Shown piece after piece: positions 31,949 to 44,159 of a stretch of DNA of 64,000 nucleotides (positions are counted from its first letter, which is position 1; each line of letters starts with the position of its first letter). A program made the position numbers and the translations under genes. The DNA comes from Adiantum capillus-veneris (Eukaryota; Streptophyta; Polypodiopsida; Polypodiales; Pteridaceae), in NCBI GenBank assembly GCA_014529385.2, contig CM043945.1, positions 1,540,312-1,604,311 of the forward strand, in the 5' to 3' direction. The notes under the pieces are model-generated. The model did not search any database. It was not told where the DNA came from and worked only from the letters and a program-made list of their open reading frames with translations.

Positions 31949-34624
31949 TCAAGTCACTGTGGGTTCCATCTGAAAGGCTTCAAGATACAATTGCAATAGC
32001 TGAGGTGAATCAAGCAATTCAAACTCTTCCATCCATTTGGCATCTAATGATGGATAGTTCTTGAACTTCACCAAATAGTGTCTTGCAACTTTTCCTCTAA
32101 CCTTTCTTTCTTTATGTGCCAATATCTGTTCAGGAACAAGGATTTCATCCAATTCTTCCACTTCGGGTTGTTCCTCATCAAGCATATTCTCTGGCACATC
32201 ACCAACAAAGGGCCTTAGAAGCCTGACATGAAAAGCATTATGTATTTTCCAGCCTTCTGGTAGCTTTAACCTATAAGCTACATCGCTGATCTTTTCTGAA
32301 ATCTGAAAAGGATCATAATATCGCATACTGAGCTTAGGAAACAAGCGTTCCTTGCCTTTCCTTTTCCTTAACCTGGCCTTTTCAAAGCGCAAAAGCACCC
32401 AATCACCAAGTGAAAATACAAGTTCACGACGGTGACGATCAGCAACTTTCTTTTGCTTAGCTTGAGTCTTCTCAAGAGCAATCTTTATCTTCCTATATGT
32501 TTCATCCATATCTTGCACATACTTGTCTGCCTCAAAAATCTTGTCCTTAGTCTACAAAATGGGCGGGACTTTCTTCCCTCCTTCCACTATCTCAAATGGT
32601 GCCTTACCTGTTGACGTATGCACAGTGTTATTGTAAGCATATTCAACCAATGGAAGATGGTGTTCCCAAGTTGCCTTGTGCTCTGACACATAACATTTGA
32701 GCAGGTCCAGGACAGTAGAATTTGCCTCTTCTGACTGTCCATCAGTTTGCGGATGAAACGAAGAAGAGAACTTTAGCGTAGTGCCCATGTTCTCAAACAA
32801 TGCCTTCCAGAAAAGACTCGTCATACGTGGATCCCTGTCATTGACAATTGACTGAGGCATCCCATGATATTTAAAGATATTGCTCATGAATATCTTGACC
32901 ATGTGTTCTGGCTTTATCTTCTTCCTAACAGGAATGAAATGGGCCTGCTTACTGAACCTACAAATGATAGTCCAAATCCCATCATTTCCTGTTTGCGTCC
33001 TTGGAAGATCAAAGATAAAGTCCATTGCTATACTTTCCCGTGGCCTATCAGGGATCGGCAATGGCTGCAACAATCCCGGTTGCTTTTGTCTGTCAAATTT
33101 GACTTTTTGGCATACTAAGCATGATCTCACAAATGTGTCAACATCTTGACGCAAAGCTGGCCAATAGAAGAATGCCTCAACCCCTTTCACTGTCGCATCA
33201 ATTCCACAATGCCCAGCATAAGGTGGAGCATGACTTTCCATCAAAATCTTTGGCCGTAACTGTTTAGTAACGCATAACTTTCCATGCATCATGAGAAAGT
33301 CATTCTTAAGCATATAGTGCTCATGATGTTGCCCATCAACAAGTTGGTCATAGATCCTTGCAAAATCTGAATCTGCAGCATATTGTGTCTTCATTTCGTC
33401 TAGTTCACAATGGTACGGAATTGACACTGCTGAAATTTGGGGCTTTCGTGACAACGCATCAGCCACCACCTTCTTTTTCCCTTGCACGTGCACAATCTGA
33501 AAATGGAACATTGACAAGATGTTTGCCCATCGCATGTGCTTCTCAAACAACTTCGTCTGTGTAAGAAAATATCGCAAGGTTTGATGATCCGTTTGGACAA
33601 CAAAATCAGCCCCTAGCAAATAGTGTTTCCAACTAGTGAGAGCATGAATTACTGCCAACAATTCTTTCTCATAGACTTGCAAGTTCCTTTCAGTCTTCAA
33701 AAGAATTCTGCTCTCATATGCGACTACTCGGCCATTCTGCATTAGAACTGCACCAAGACTATGGCCACACGCATCACACTAAACCACAAAAGGTTTCGAA
33801 AGATCTGGCAAAATGATTACCGGATCTGAAGTCAGCTTCTCTTTCAAGTGTTTGAACACTAAAATTTCCTTGGCTGTCCACTTGAAAGTAACTCCTTTTC
33901 CTTGTAGTGCATGGAGTGGAGAAGCAATCTCAGCAAAATTTCGGATGAACCTCCTGTAATAGGAACATAAGCCTAGAAAGCTTCGAATGTCATGTACGGA
34001 CTTCAAGTCTGGCCATGACCTAATTGCTTCCACTTTAGCGGGATCCATGTGTACCTAATCCTTTGAAACAATGTGCCCAAGGAAGTGAATTTCTTGCAAA
34101 AAGAACTCACTTTTCTTCGCATTGATGAGTAGCCTATTCTTACGTAACTCATTGAAAGCTGCAGTCAAGTGATCCCTATGCTCCTCTTCAGACTTTGAGT
34201 AGACAATCATGTCATCAAAGAAGGTACCCACGAAGTTTCTATGTGGTCTAAAAATTCTGTCCATCATTCTATTAAATGTGGCAGGAGCATTTGTGAGACC
34301 AAATGGCATGACAAGGAACTCATAGAGACCAAATGTTGTCCTGAACGCAGTCTTATGGACATCTTCTGGTCTAATGCGTATCTGATGATACCCGCTCTTT
34401 AGGTCTATTCTTGTAAACAATGACGCTGCCTCAAGCCGATCAAGAATGTCATCTATCCTCGGTATGGGGAACCTGTTCTTGATAGTATTCTTATTCAAGG
34501 TGCGATAGTCAATGCACATGCGCCATGAACCATCCTTCTTTTGCACTAAGAGTACAGGCGAACAAAAAGGGGATGAACTGGGCTGAATCAGCCCCTTCTC
34601 TAAAAGCTCGTTGACCTGACCCAT
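31949..34624 (-). pseudogene. pol: Element A pol: RT, RNase H, integrase, chromodomain
   Basis: One reading frame broken only by TAG at 34055, 33779 and 32552 (lowest base), ending with TGA at 31949. [30 protein letters not shown], then FFDDMIVYS (catalytic FxDD, near 34202-34225). RNase H: from CDACGHSLGAVL (33775) through ELLAVIHALTSWKHYL and TDHQTLRYF. Integrase: HHCC zinc part (near 33250-33110), then the DDE core with Asp in MDFIFDLP (near 33010), Asp in VNDRDPRM (near 32840) and Glu in GQSEEANS (near 32730). The C-terminal end (32130-31990) has YLVKFKNYPSLDAKW, a chromodomain-like stretch. Non-functional unless the TAGs are suppressed. Confidence 0.93.
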
Positions 34625-34636
34625 AATCTCTTTCTG

Positions 34637-36243
34637 CTAGGCTGCATTAACCCTGTATGGTGGTCTATTCGGTGGACTAGAACCTGGCACAAGATCCATA
34701 GTATGATCCTCAGGTCTCTCAGGAGGTAACTCCCCTGGCAAAGAGTCCGAAAAACAACCACTGAAACCACTCAAAAAAGTTGACCTGTCTTTATCTAAGG
34801 TAGACAAATTAGATACAACTTGAGGTACTTCTTTTGCAAAGATCAAGTACGCAGAAAGATGATTCTTTATTACAGATGAAATAGCAAAAGCAGAAACAAC
34901 TGGAATAGACTCGCCTTTAAGCTTTACATCAAGGACATGAGTCTTTCCTCTATGTACAAGGGTAATCTTTTTGTTGTAAGTATCCACCATAGCATGCAAC
35001 CTGTAACACCATGGGATAGACTCGCCTTTAAGCTTTACATCAAGGACATGAGTCTTTCCTCTATGTACAAGGGTAATCTTTTTGTTGTAAGTATCCACCA
35101 TAGCATGCAACCTGTAACACCATGGGATACCCAATAACACATCACAGCCCTCAAGTGGCATAATATGAAACTCTTCCGCATCGACATAACTCTGAATGTG
35201 CAGACGAAGCTTTCCCAGAATGGGAGTAACAGGCTCTGAATGTCCTGGGCATGCCAAACCTGCTTCGCCTGTCATACCCATCTCCGTTGCACGAATGTCC
35301 AACTTTGATGCCAATTCTGGTGATATGAAATTTGCACGGGCTCCTGGATCAAAGAAAACCAGCACTGTCTGGTCTCTAACTTTGCCCCAAGCTCTGCACA
35401 GCTCCGTGGCATCTGTGTTTGGCTGGTCTCCAACCAAATCTGGAACAAGTCCTGCACTCGGCTTTGGCTTCTTCCCTTTATGGTCTGACTTGTCATCCTC
35501 ATCCTGTGACTTCTTCTGTGGGCACTCATTTGCAAAGTGTCCTTCTTGTTCACAAATGTAGCATTTCTTGGCCTCCCTAAGAGCTTTGCTTTCTTGAAAA
35601 GTTTTGCCAGAAAAATGCCTTTTTTGTCCTTGTCCTCGTTCCGAAGAAGATTTAGACTGCTTCTTGGACGTATCAGCTTCTTCAGTGGAGGGCTTCTTTG
35701 CAGGAGACTCAGAAGGCTTTGCTGCAACATTGCCCTTGGCTGAAAACTGTTTGCCCTAGGACCCTTTCTTGTGGCTATTAAATCCATCGGAATCTCCCTT
35801 CAACAGATTGCTGGCCACTCTTGCATTCTCTATCAACTGAAATATATTCATGACAGTAGTCTTTGTGCAATAGTCCCTGATTTTCTTGGGCAATCCGCAA
35901 CAGTACTTCTCAATCTGTTCTGACAATGGCACAAACCTGTAAGAGGTGAATGGCAACAGTGCGGCCCAAAACCGTTTATTGTACTCTTCCAAATCCGCAC
36001 ACTGTTTAGCATTCAACTCGTGCCGTTCCGTCATTACATCCACTTCAGAAGTGTTTGTCAACCATGCAGGCGCAAAAAGCTGTTTGAATTGACCCACGTT
36101 GATGGGGCTTGACCCTGGTTCAACAATGCGGTCCACCATTGGAGCGCATTCCCTTTCAAGAAAGTGGCAGCCTTGCGTATCTTTGAAGATTCCGTGAAGT
36201 TGCCTCCAGCATAAGCTGCATCGAACTGTTGTATAAAGGTCAA
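34637..36243 (-). pseudogene. gag-pro: Element A gag capsid, zinc knuckle and protease
   Basis: Capsid: LQWWTALLNQGQAPSTW then, after a frameshift near 36090, QFKQLFAPAWL and YRFVPLSEQIEKYCCGLPKK. A TAG at 35756-35758 separates capsid from a Lys/Ser linker and the knuckle CYICEQEGHFANEC (near 35565-35524). Protease: LVFFDPGARANFISPELA (near 35360-35310; DPGA in place of D[ST]GA, as in element C) and LLGIPW. A perfect in-frame 111-bp duplication follows. The segment ends with TAG at 34637-34639 just before RT; element C has CAG at the matching codon, which argues for a C-to-T change. Confidence 0.88.
34905..35126. repeat. Perfect 111-bp tandem duplication inside element A
   Basis: 34905-35015 and 35016-35126 appear identical. 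It adds 37 codons in frame after the protease (repeated HAMVDTYNKKITLVHRGK). Element C has a single copy. Confidence 0.9.
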
Positions 36244-36283
36244 AGCCTTTAATTGGTCCTCAGTTCCTCTGAAAGTTTCAAAC

Positions 36284-37075
36284 TTACTCCCTGCCCACCT
36301 TGTTATCCTTAGGTTGACTCAAAGGAGCCACATTATCATAAACAGGTGCCTGTAGCAGTGGTGCTCCATGAGTGTTCATTCCAGCACTCGCATCAACTGT
36401 TTTCCCTGTCATATCTGCATTTTGTACGTATGGCTGCGAAAAACCAGCCATACCAAATTGTGTTCCAGGCACTCGAAACTGGCCATAGGCACCCTGAAAA
36501 CCAGGTTGGACACCCATGTTCGCGTACATAGGGTTACCCATGCCTGTTTGCATTGTCCCGAACACATTCCTTGGCATATAACCTGTGGAAGGTCCAGCCA
36601 TAGCTTGAAACACTGAACCACCTCCAAAATAACCAGGATAAGTATTAGGTAATGGAAGGGTCTGACGCACAGCGTGTTCATTACTCCCTTGACCATTCAC
36701 AAACGGTTACTCTCCAGCTAAAGCAAGCTGCTTTGGATCATTGGACACCGCTAGTTGCTCAACCACATGGGCTTTCCCTTGAGCATCATGAGTCCTCTGC
36801 GCATTGGAAATCTCCTTTTCCTGCAACGGCTCAGTCATGCCCTGTGTAGGAGGCTGAAAACCCTGTGTCGGAGCCTGTAAGAATTCTTGCATCCTTGGAT
36901 TGTTAGCCAACTGCTGAAACATGTCCATGCAACAACGCAGTTGAGTTCTAAACAACCTGTCCTCTTCTTGAAGAGTTGAAGGAATTTTCTCTGTGCCATG
37001 TGAGGAAGATCCCTCTTCAGGTACTTGGTCTCTCTTCTTTGCCATATCGACAAGCTCTGTGTTGCTTTCACCCAC
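36284..37075 (-). pseudogene. gag: Element A gag N-terminal region
   Basis: Two segments in one frame (37075-36707 and 36700-36284) separated by a single TAA. First part: charged, with a helix EEDRLFRTQLRCCMDMFQQL; then Gln/Pro/Gly-rich repeats; second part: a Tyr/Gly/Phe/Met-rich spacer (GMGNPMYANMGVQPGFQGA). A frameshift near 36288 leads to the capsid segment. A low-complexity N-terminus before capsid is common in plant gypsy Gag. The start codon is uncertain. Confidence 0.7.
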
Positions 37076-37120
37076 AACAATCCACGCTGCACTTTTTGAA
37101 GAAAAAGTGACTATCCCGTC

Positions 37121-37130
37121 GATGGAACCA
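37121..37130 (-). other. Primer binding site region of element A
   Basis: The minus strand reads TGGTTCCATC immediately after the 5' LTR end. The tRNA is not identified; this is not the initiator-Met motif seen in D1. Confidence 0.6.
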
Positions 37131-38673
37131 TATAACCGGCCCGTACAACGTAGAGGGCGGTACTATTTCAATTACCTGTTAACTTTACACAGAGCACTGA
37201 GAAGGGAAGAGAACGCAGTTGCGTCCAGCGACTAGAATGTCACTGCGCACACGAGACCGACACCCTGTAGGCCCCAAAGACTGGCGCCCCTTTCGGTATT
37301 TCTTTATTCAAATTAAAGTAGACGATCTGACCACTTCGCACAAGCTTTCACAAAGCTTGTCCAAACCTGGTGAGGGCTGAAAACGCAGGTTTTCGACCTG
37401 ATTTTGGTAGCATAACGGCGCAAAAACCCCTGTAGGTCAAAAGCACCTGTCTAGGACGGATTCCCTCGCTATCTGGAAGCTTTCTGGCGAGCTGTCACAG
37501 AATTTCAGCAGGCTGTAATTCCCTGTTTTTCACTGCCGGGTGCCCAAAAGCCTGTACACGCATCCCAAGGCTCTCACGAGACTCCCCCGGTGTTCCCTTG
37601 CAGTTTAGGTGCGAAACCCTAAACCTGCAGAAAAACACAGCAGGCTGTAATTCCCTGTTTCGGATCGTTTTTAGCGGAGCGAACACGCCTACGCGTGTCC
37701 CAAGGGCTCCCGCACGCAATGGGACAGTTCCCCTGTGAATTGGATGAGTTTTCATGTGAGAAAACTCTCCAAACTCGCAATCTTTCGTGATGGAACTGTG
37801 CGTACCTGTGGGGGATTAGCATTTAGCTAATTCGGTTCCTGTTCAGAAGGCTCTTGCCTTGGCAAACGCGCATAAACCCCCAGAAGTGTACATAGGTCAA
37901 ATGAGAAGCCCACTAGTGGGGCATAACATACTGTACGTAGGGGAGAAAGAGAGCAGTATGTAGCGTGCGGGGCATCACTCCCGTCACCATACTGTGCATA
38001 GAGGGCAAGGTAAGCATTCCATAGCTTCTGTACCTGCTACAATCCACCTGAGGCTGAAAATGGCGCCCCCTTTGTTGATATGTAGCTCGTTTTTGCCTCC
38101 CAGAGTGGCAGAATCGCTCACAGGCCAACACGTCGCCCAGTTTCCGAGTTTGGGCTTTCCCTGCTAAAAATATATCAACGGGTGCGTCAGTTGACTTGGC
38201 AGCACAGCAATAAAATGTTCCTCTTGTCATTCCAGAGCTAATGACGCGAACACATTTTCCGGTCAAAAATAGCAGTTCCCTAAATTTTAGGAGATGCTTC
38301 CATGGCGTCCCTATCGGTCTCCTGACCATCATTGAAGACTACCATTTGACCACCATCTACAATGTGGGTTAATTTACTGGCTCCTTTCAACTTATAAAGT
38401 TGCAGTGACTTGACGAGTGGCCCAAAATCCAGTTTGGCGCACACGAGCTTCCATACTCATCAGAATTCAGTGCTAACTGGCCCGAGCAGTCCCTGTCTGA
38501 CCGACCTAGATCCCCGATGTGAGAAACCCATTTGGCTGCAGCCGTTTCACACTGGCTATGCAATGTCCACTTGCACCTTTTCAAGGGTTTTGGGACAAAC
38601 AAGTAAAAATAAAATAAATATATCTAATACTTATTTACAGAAGGCAACAGGAAAAATACACCTCCTGGTGACA
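37131..38673 (-). repeat. 5' LTR of element A
   Basis: 1543 bp, mate of 30101-31639; roughly 30 differences counted by eye. Right target duplication ATACC at 38674-38678. Confidence 0.93.
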
Positions 38674-39578
38674 ATACCCAATTACCGAGACTGAGTGAGG
38701 CAATGGAACACCATCCAAAGTTACTAACTGGATTGCTCCTTGTGGCGAAATTTCCTGCACCCTGAATGGCCCTTGCCAGGGTGGAACCAGTTTTTTAGCC
38801 TTTTTCAGATACTTAACTTGATAAAGTAGCACCAGTGTTCCTTGCGTTATTTGCGTCTTTCGGAGATGGCTATCATGCCATGCTTTGTGACGAAGCTGCT
38901 CTGCTTTCAGAGCCCGGGAAGCCAAACTTCGGCTTTCCTCTAGAAGGTAAAGACGAGAGACAAATGCCGACCCCAAATCTCCATTGGCACGCAGACTACC
39001 CACTCGCGGAGATCCTGAATCGAACTCGAAGGGTGCTATCGCTTCCAAACTGAAAGCTAATTGAAATGGGGTGTGATTGGTTGTGGCTTTGAAAGAAGTT
39101 CGGTATGCCCAAAGGGTGCCGTGGATAGCTTGAGCCCAAGTTGCAGGATGGAGATGACATGCTTTCTGCAGAAGTGCTATCAGAACCTTATTAGTGCTCT
39201 CAGCCTGTCCATTTGCTCTAGGGTAATAGGAACAAGATTTTCGGTGATAAATCTTGTAATTGGTACGCAAGGTTGAAATTGTTTCATTCACAAAGGGACT
39301 AACCCTACAAAGTGACTACCCCTATCACTGGTGATTTCCAAGGGACACCCAAACCTGCACAAAATGTTTTTGTAGGGAAACTTGGCTACAGTAGTGCTAG
39401 TGCAATCCGTTGTTGCCAATACCTCTGCCCACTTTGTCGCATAATCTGTAGCCACTAGTAGAGACTTCCGATTGCTTGGTTGGGCGGAGGGAGTAATTGG
39501 ATCCACAAAATCAATGCCCCATCTCTCATCTCTGGGTACACACCAATAGAAAGTAGATGCAAAACATCGCCGTACCAT
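38674..39578 (-). pseudogene. Element B integrase, cut by element A
   Basis: Core motifs: WGIDFVDPI (first Asp, near 39520), ITSDRGSHF (second Asp, near 39320) and, after a frameshift near 39290, YYPRANGQAESTNK (Glu, near 39215). The C-terminal part continues with LRHKAWHD and PWQGPFRVQEI, typical of plant gypsy integrase ends. Sequence is cut at 38674 by element A with target duplication ATACC. The N-terminal zinc part near 39600 is poorly preserved. Confidence 0.85.
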
Positions 39579-40015
39579 TCCGGAGTGGTATCCACCTTAA
39601 AGAGGCTGCTATCTGGAAAGTCTTCTGCAATCCCTGTTGCTTCTTCACCCGTATGAATGCGAGAGAGGTGGTTGGCAAGGACATGATGTTTTCCGGGCTT
39701 GAGTACCACTTCAAAATCAAATTCTTGAAATAGGAGTAGCCATTGCCATACTCCACCTGCAACTTGCGGTTTGTTGAGCAGATAGCGCAGGGCATGGTGA
39801 TCAATAATAACTGTGAAGTGGACCCCTAATAAATAATTCCGAAATTTTTGCAAAGCATACACAATAGCTAAACCTTCCCTTTCTGTGGTGCTATAGTTGC
39901 GTTCTGCCTTGGTGAGTAGGCGACTTGCATAGTGAACAGGGCGATCCAGGTTGTACTCTTTACTAAGTTGAGTCAGCACAGCACCCACAGCCAATTGACT
40001 GGCATCAGTATGCAC
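39455..40015 (-). pseudogene. Element B RNase H
   Basis: MHTDASQLAVGAVLTQ (first catalytic Asp), SRLLTKAERNYSTTEREGLA (Glu) and FTVIIDHHALRYLL (Asp), the order of a gypsy RNase H. The frame drifts into integrase sequence at its end, showing a frameshift near 39600. Confidence 0.85.
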
Positions 40016-40019
40016 ATGA

Positions 40020-41571
40020 AAAGGGAGAGACCAATCGGGAGCTACTAGATAGGCGCTTCAGTGAAGCGTTTTTTGAGATATGCAAAAGCTTTAGCCTCTG
40101 CATTCGACCATTGAAAGGGAACAGTAGCACTGGTTAGGCGTGTTAGGGGCTGAGCCACCTGCGCATACATGCGTATAAACCTGCGATGATAGCCTATGTG
40201 ACCTACAAAGCTTTGCCACAATCTTCTCTGGGTCAGGTGCTAAACCTTTAGCGGACACCACATGGCCTAGCAACCCCACAGAGATGGAGTTTGTGGCTTG
40301 CCCACTGCTGGGTGTCACTTACTCCTGCCATCTAGAACTCGATCAAGCGCACGAAATCAAACACGCAGGGGCTATTAAGCCGTGAGATAGCGCTAACTTG
40401 AGCAAGGATTATAGTAGACCAGAGAAAGATTTCAGCAAGTGAGCTGGAGATTCTTGGCTCAAATTGCAAACTTGAAATTCTGGCACATGGCCTAGCAGTG
40501 TGCCCTCAGCGACCAAAAAATGACATTTGTTAGGATTTAGTTTTAGGCGTGCCTCTCTGCACCGGAGGAAGACAACAGAGAGTTGAGCGAGGTGTTCCTC
40601 TAGATTTTCCACTGGGGCTCAACATTGAGCACCTGAGAAGGTCGAAAAATCGTCCATGAAGATGCGAAGATGATCCGTAAGCAGAGGACAAAAGATGAGA
40701 TATACCGCCCGATTGAAGAAGGTGGAGCGTTTTTCAACCCAAAAGACATCCTTGTAGATAAAAATACCCCAGGGAGTCACAAAGGCTGTTTTTTAGCTGA
40801 TCACCTGGATGGATGCCCAACTGATTGTATCCACTAAACCCATCCATGAAACTGTACAAAACATGCCCTGCTACGTTCTCGAGCACACGCTCAGTGAAAG
40901 GTGTGGGGAAACCATCTGGGATAGTTACCTTATTCAGCGCGCGGTAATCTACGCACACACGAATTTTATTTGACTGCTTCTTAGACGCTATCAAAATGGG
41001 TGATAACCACTCAGAGTGCTCCATAGGTACAATGATTCCTGCCTCTTGCATTTTTTCGAGCTGTGACTTGACAGCCTCTGCATACTTTGGGTTGAGCTTA
41101 TAAGCTCGGCCTCTGACAGGCTTAGCCCCTTGAACGAGAGGGATAGTGTGGAGACCCAATTCTGGTGGGATCCCTTCCAAATCCTTGTAGGATCAAGCAA
41201 AAACATCGAGTGAATAAAAGAAACTACCTGATCAAGTAATGCGGGATGCTCCCATAACCAAGCTGCTAAGAGGACATACTGAGGGTCGTCAAGGTCGCCC
41301 AGGTTGACTTTTTTGACAGGGTCAGGAGGTGTAACAGTGGAGGGTACTTCAGTAGTTGAGGACTGAGCTGCCTCTTGGAGCTTTGAGACTTCGAGTGCTG
41401 GTGTTTGATCGATTTGAAATTCTGCATACTCTTCTTGTAACCATCCCGGTGGAAGCTCCTCGAAGGGTAAATCTTCAGACACAAGCATAACCGAGTGCTT
41501 TTGAGGGGGCGGGGCGTCCGACCTAGGGGAGATGCTAGAGGGAGGGGGAAATCATTGGCGAGTTCATGCAC
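40020..41571 (-). pseudogene. Element B reverse transcriptase and upstream linker
   Basis: Linker: VNLGDLDDPQYVLLAAWL (41280-41240). RT start MEGIPPELGLHTIPL (41180), then KIRVCVDYRALNKVT and YSFMDGFSGYNQL (near 40850). After a frameshift near 40790 the catalytic FMDDF lies near 40650-40665; then LKLNPNKCHFLV (40550) and LGHVVSAKGLAPDPEKI (near 40260). At least four frameshifts or stops. RT is of the same branch as the remnant at 95-1083. Confidence 0.82.
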
Positions 41572-41589
41572 AAAAGATTTTTTCCTCCT

Positions 41590-42770
41590 TTAGTGATGTG
41601 TTATAGGTTCCCCGAGGCCGAGGGCTTCCATAGGAGGATCATCTGAATCATGAGAATTTGGGGCTGACACACTTACTTCTTCGACTGGTCCACTGTCTGC
41701 TGTAGGACTAGGGACATTTATGTCCGCCTGAGTAGTTGGGAGAGAGAGTGTCATCGGCACAGGTGAGTTTTGAATAGAGACAACATAGCATGGCATCGAG
41801 GCGGTAGCTTCCAACCAATGCAGCAGGTTTTCGTTAGACCGTCGGGTGGGATGGGCTGCTCAGGGTCGGGATTGGACTATACCGACAATGAACTGTGATG
41901 AACCACTGGATCCATACCTCCTTCGAGCCGAATTGGTTGCATGGGGGAGCCAAGAGTATGTATCCACATGGCGTCGTTTCCCCAATCATGCAGTGCCTTA
42001 GTATGCCGCAGCCATGGTCTACCAATCAGCAATGGAAATCCTCCCTCCACCTGAGGAAGACTGACCACCACAAAATCTAAGCTAAATGTGAAGCCTTGTA
42101 CCATCAGCGGCACCTTCTCTACTATGCCCACAGGGTGGACTGTCCTCTAGTCTGCCAATGTAACAGTGAATGGAGCAGGGCGAGAAGGCTGCAGGCCTAA
42201 GGCCAACATAGTAAATTCTGGCATCAGATTGATTCCAGATCCACCGTCCACTATGACGCCTGAGAATTGATGCCCACGAATAGACACAGTGAGACGAGGA
42301 CTTTTATAGTCGATGAGGAGAGCAGCTGGATATGAAATCATATAGGACTCCAAGGGCTGCACAGGTAGGTGCTCGCCACTAGGCCCTGCACCCGGGTACA
42401 AAGACTGGATGATGGAAAGGGTGTCACTCCTAAAATTTGCATCAAGTCGAAGCATGTCGTACAGTGACACTTGCTGAAAAGTGTTTTTCAAGATAGACTC
42501 TGATGTGGGCTTGCTTCCTTTGATTAGATCTTGCTCTAGTATCTTCAGCTTCGCAAAGTCCTCTACTGCTTCCATGAAAGCACCATCAATATCTGATAGA
42601 AGCGAGGTAGGTTGGCTCTTGACACTACCTACTGGTTTGTCAGCTACTACTGGAGTTTGACTGATTTGTGTGACAGGAGATGGAAAGAATGGACCGCCAA
42701 GTAGGCTGAGGCCAAGAGCAGCTCTCTGTGCCCGATTGAGCACACCAGCCGGCTCTTCCACTTGCTTCAA
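41590..42770 (-). pseudogene. Element B protease region
   Basis: 42770-42147 holds a pre-protease segment ending in the catalytic stretch VIVDGGSGINLMPEF (Asp-Gly-Gly-Ser form, usual in this gypsy branch; near 42265-42220). After a TAG at 42147-42149 the same frame continues with LLIGRPWLRHTKA (near 42040), the ILGxxWL equivalent. Another TAG at 41877-41879 and a frameshift follow before a Ser/Pro-rich linker (41814-41590). Confidence 0.75.
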
Positions 42771-42809
42771 CCCATCTCGAGAGGCAACTACAAGCGTGGA
42801 AGGCGGGGC

Positions 42810-43410
42810 CTATGGAATGGAGTTTACTGTGATTAGATTAAGCTTTGGGAATGTAAACTCCTGCTGATTCTGGCTTGGGCTTGCAAATGTGGACGTTCGT
42901 TGTTTTGGGCAATCCTTACTATAGTGATCCTTAGCTTCAGGGCAATGTCGGCAAGGAGGGGACCCTTCTGGTAAGGGACATTTGCTCTGATAGTGTCCAT
43001 ACTCCCCGCACCTGTAGCACAAAATTGGCCTATTTGAGGGGCGAGGTGGTCTCGACCCTTGCTGCATGGGACCGGATGCTGACGTGTAGAAGCTTTGGGG
43101 AATTGAAGGAGTACTAGCATGATGAAAGCTGGGGGATGTAAAGTTGTTGTGCATACCTTGCATAGGAGGTGTTGTCAGCAGAGGTGGCATCGGGTTTTGA
43201 TAGCTATATGGTGACACCATGTTTGATGTAGGTGCTAGCCCTTGTTGGAGAGACAGACCTAGACTTTGTTGTATCTACCGTAATCCCTTGATATAATAGC
43301 AATCCTTGTCTTCATGCCCAGACTTCTCGCAGAAGTGGCAATAAGCTCGGAGGGGACAGTCTTGTGGAGGATGTCCTGGAGAGCGACACGAACTGCACCA
43401 TACCGTAGCT
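42810..43410 (-). pseudogene. Element B nucleocapsid with four CCHC-type knuckles
   Basis: Four zinc-knuckle sequences in a row: CSSCRSPGHPPQDC and CHFCEKSGHEDKDC (about 43400-43300), then, after a TAG at 43275-43277, CYRCGEYGHYQSKC and CRHCPEAKDHYSKDC (about 43025-42905; the last has one extra residue before His). Most plant gypsy Gags have one or two. A TAG at 42810-42812 separates this from the protease segment. Confidence 0.8.
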
Positions 43411-44151
43411 TTAGTCTCCTGTTGAGACCGAAGCTCTTCTAGCTCTCTTGATTTGATCCAAAGCCTCTAGATGTGGGGGTTTCTCCTGGCGAAGAGAGAT
43501 AAATTTCTCCTCTTCAAGAGCGCTTTGTAGTTTTAGGGCTTCAAGTTCTCTACACAAAGAAGTCAATGGATCAGCAGGACTTTCCGAAAACACAGAGGGG
43601 GTCTCTATGTGAGAGGAGTTGTTGAACAGCTTCCTAGCCCCCTCTATCCTAGTAGCAGCTGCGATGAACTCCTCCAAAGTGGCGTCGGGTCGGAGACTCT
43701 CTCGGAGTTTTTGTTGCGATGTTTTGGGAAGCGCCTTCTCCACCCACTTCTTAACCATGAATTCACAGGGTTGCTGGGGAAGCTTGGCAACCAGAGACTT
43801 GGTCTTGATCATAAGCCCTGCAAAAGTTTCCTTTGGATGGAGCACCATGTTGGCCAACTCATCCAGCACCTTCTCCAGGTAGTCACCTGGCCTGAAAGCT
43901 ACACAGCACTGTTGTCTTAAGGCTGCCCAAGTTGCAAAATGATTCTTTGCAAACTGGCTGTACCATTTGTCTGCTAAGCCATCCAAGGTGGATGGAAAGA
44001 GTACCAAATAAACATCTTCCCTGTTAAGACAACGACCCCTACAGAGAGATACAAACCTCCTTGCATGGTCACCAGCATCTTCTGAAGAGAGTCCTTTGAA
44101 TGTAGGGAACTTGATGTTTACCTTGGCCAAAACGCTAGCCAACGGCTCCAT
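43411..44151 (-). pseudogene. gag: Element B gag capsid
   Basis: 246-codon open frame starting MEPLASVLAKVNIKFPTF. Retrotrans_gag-like features: LFPSTLDGLADKWYSQF, NHFATWAALRQQCCVAFRPGDY and ETFAGLMIKTKSLVAKLP. A Glu/Leu-rich helix follows. A frameshift near 43440 leads to the zinc-knuckle segment. Best-preserved ORF of element B. Expression is unlikely given downstream breaks. Confidence 0.85.
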
Positions 44152-44159
44152 GGCCCCTT

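Larger units (their letters stand above)
30101..38673 (-). mobile_element. Gypsy element A (chromovirus-like), complete with both LTRs
   Basis: 8573 bp, two LTRs of 1539 and 1543 bp with about 2% difference by eye, 5-bp target duplication ATACC, primer site next to the 5' LTR and PPT next to the 3' LTR. Interior order on the minus strand: gag, CCHC, protease, RT, RNase H, integrase, chromodomain-like end. This order and the tail indicate a chromovirus-type Ty3/gypsy element. Pol stays in one frame from about 36139 to 31949 apart from five TAG stops. It is inserted in the integrase part of element B. Confidence 0.92.
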
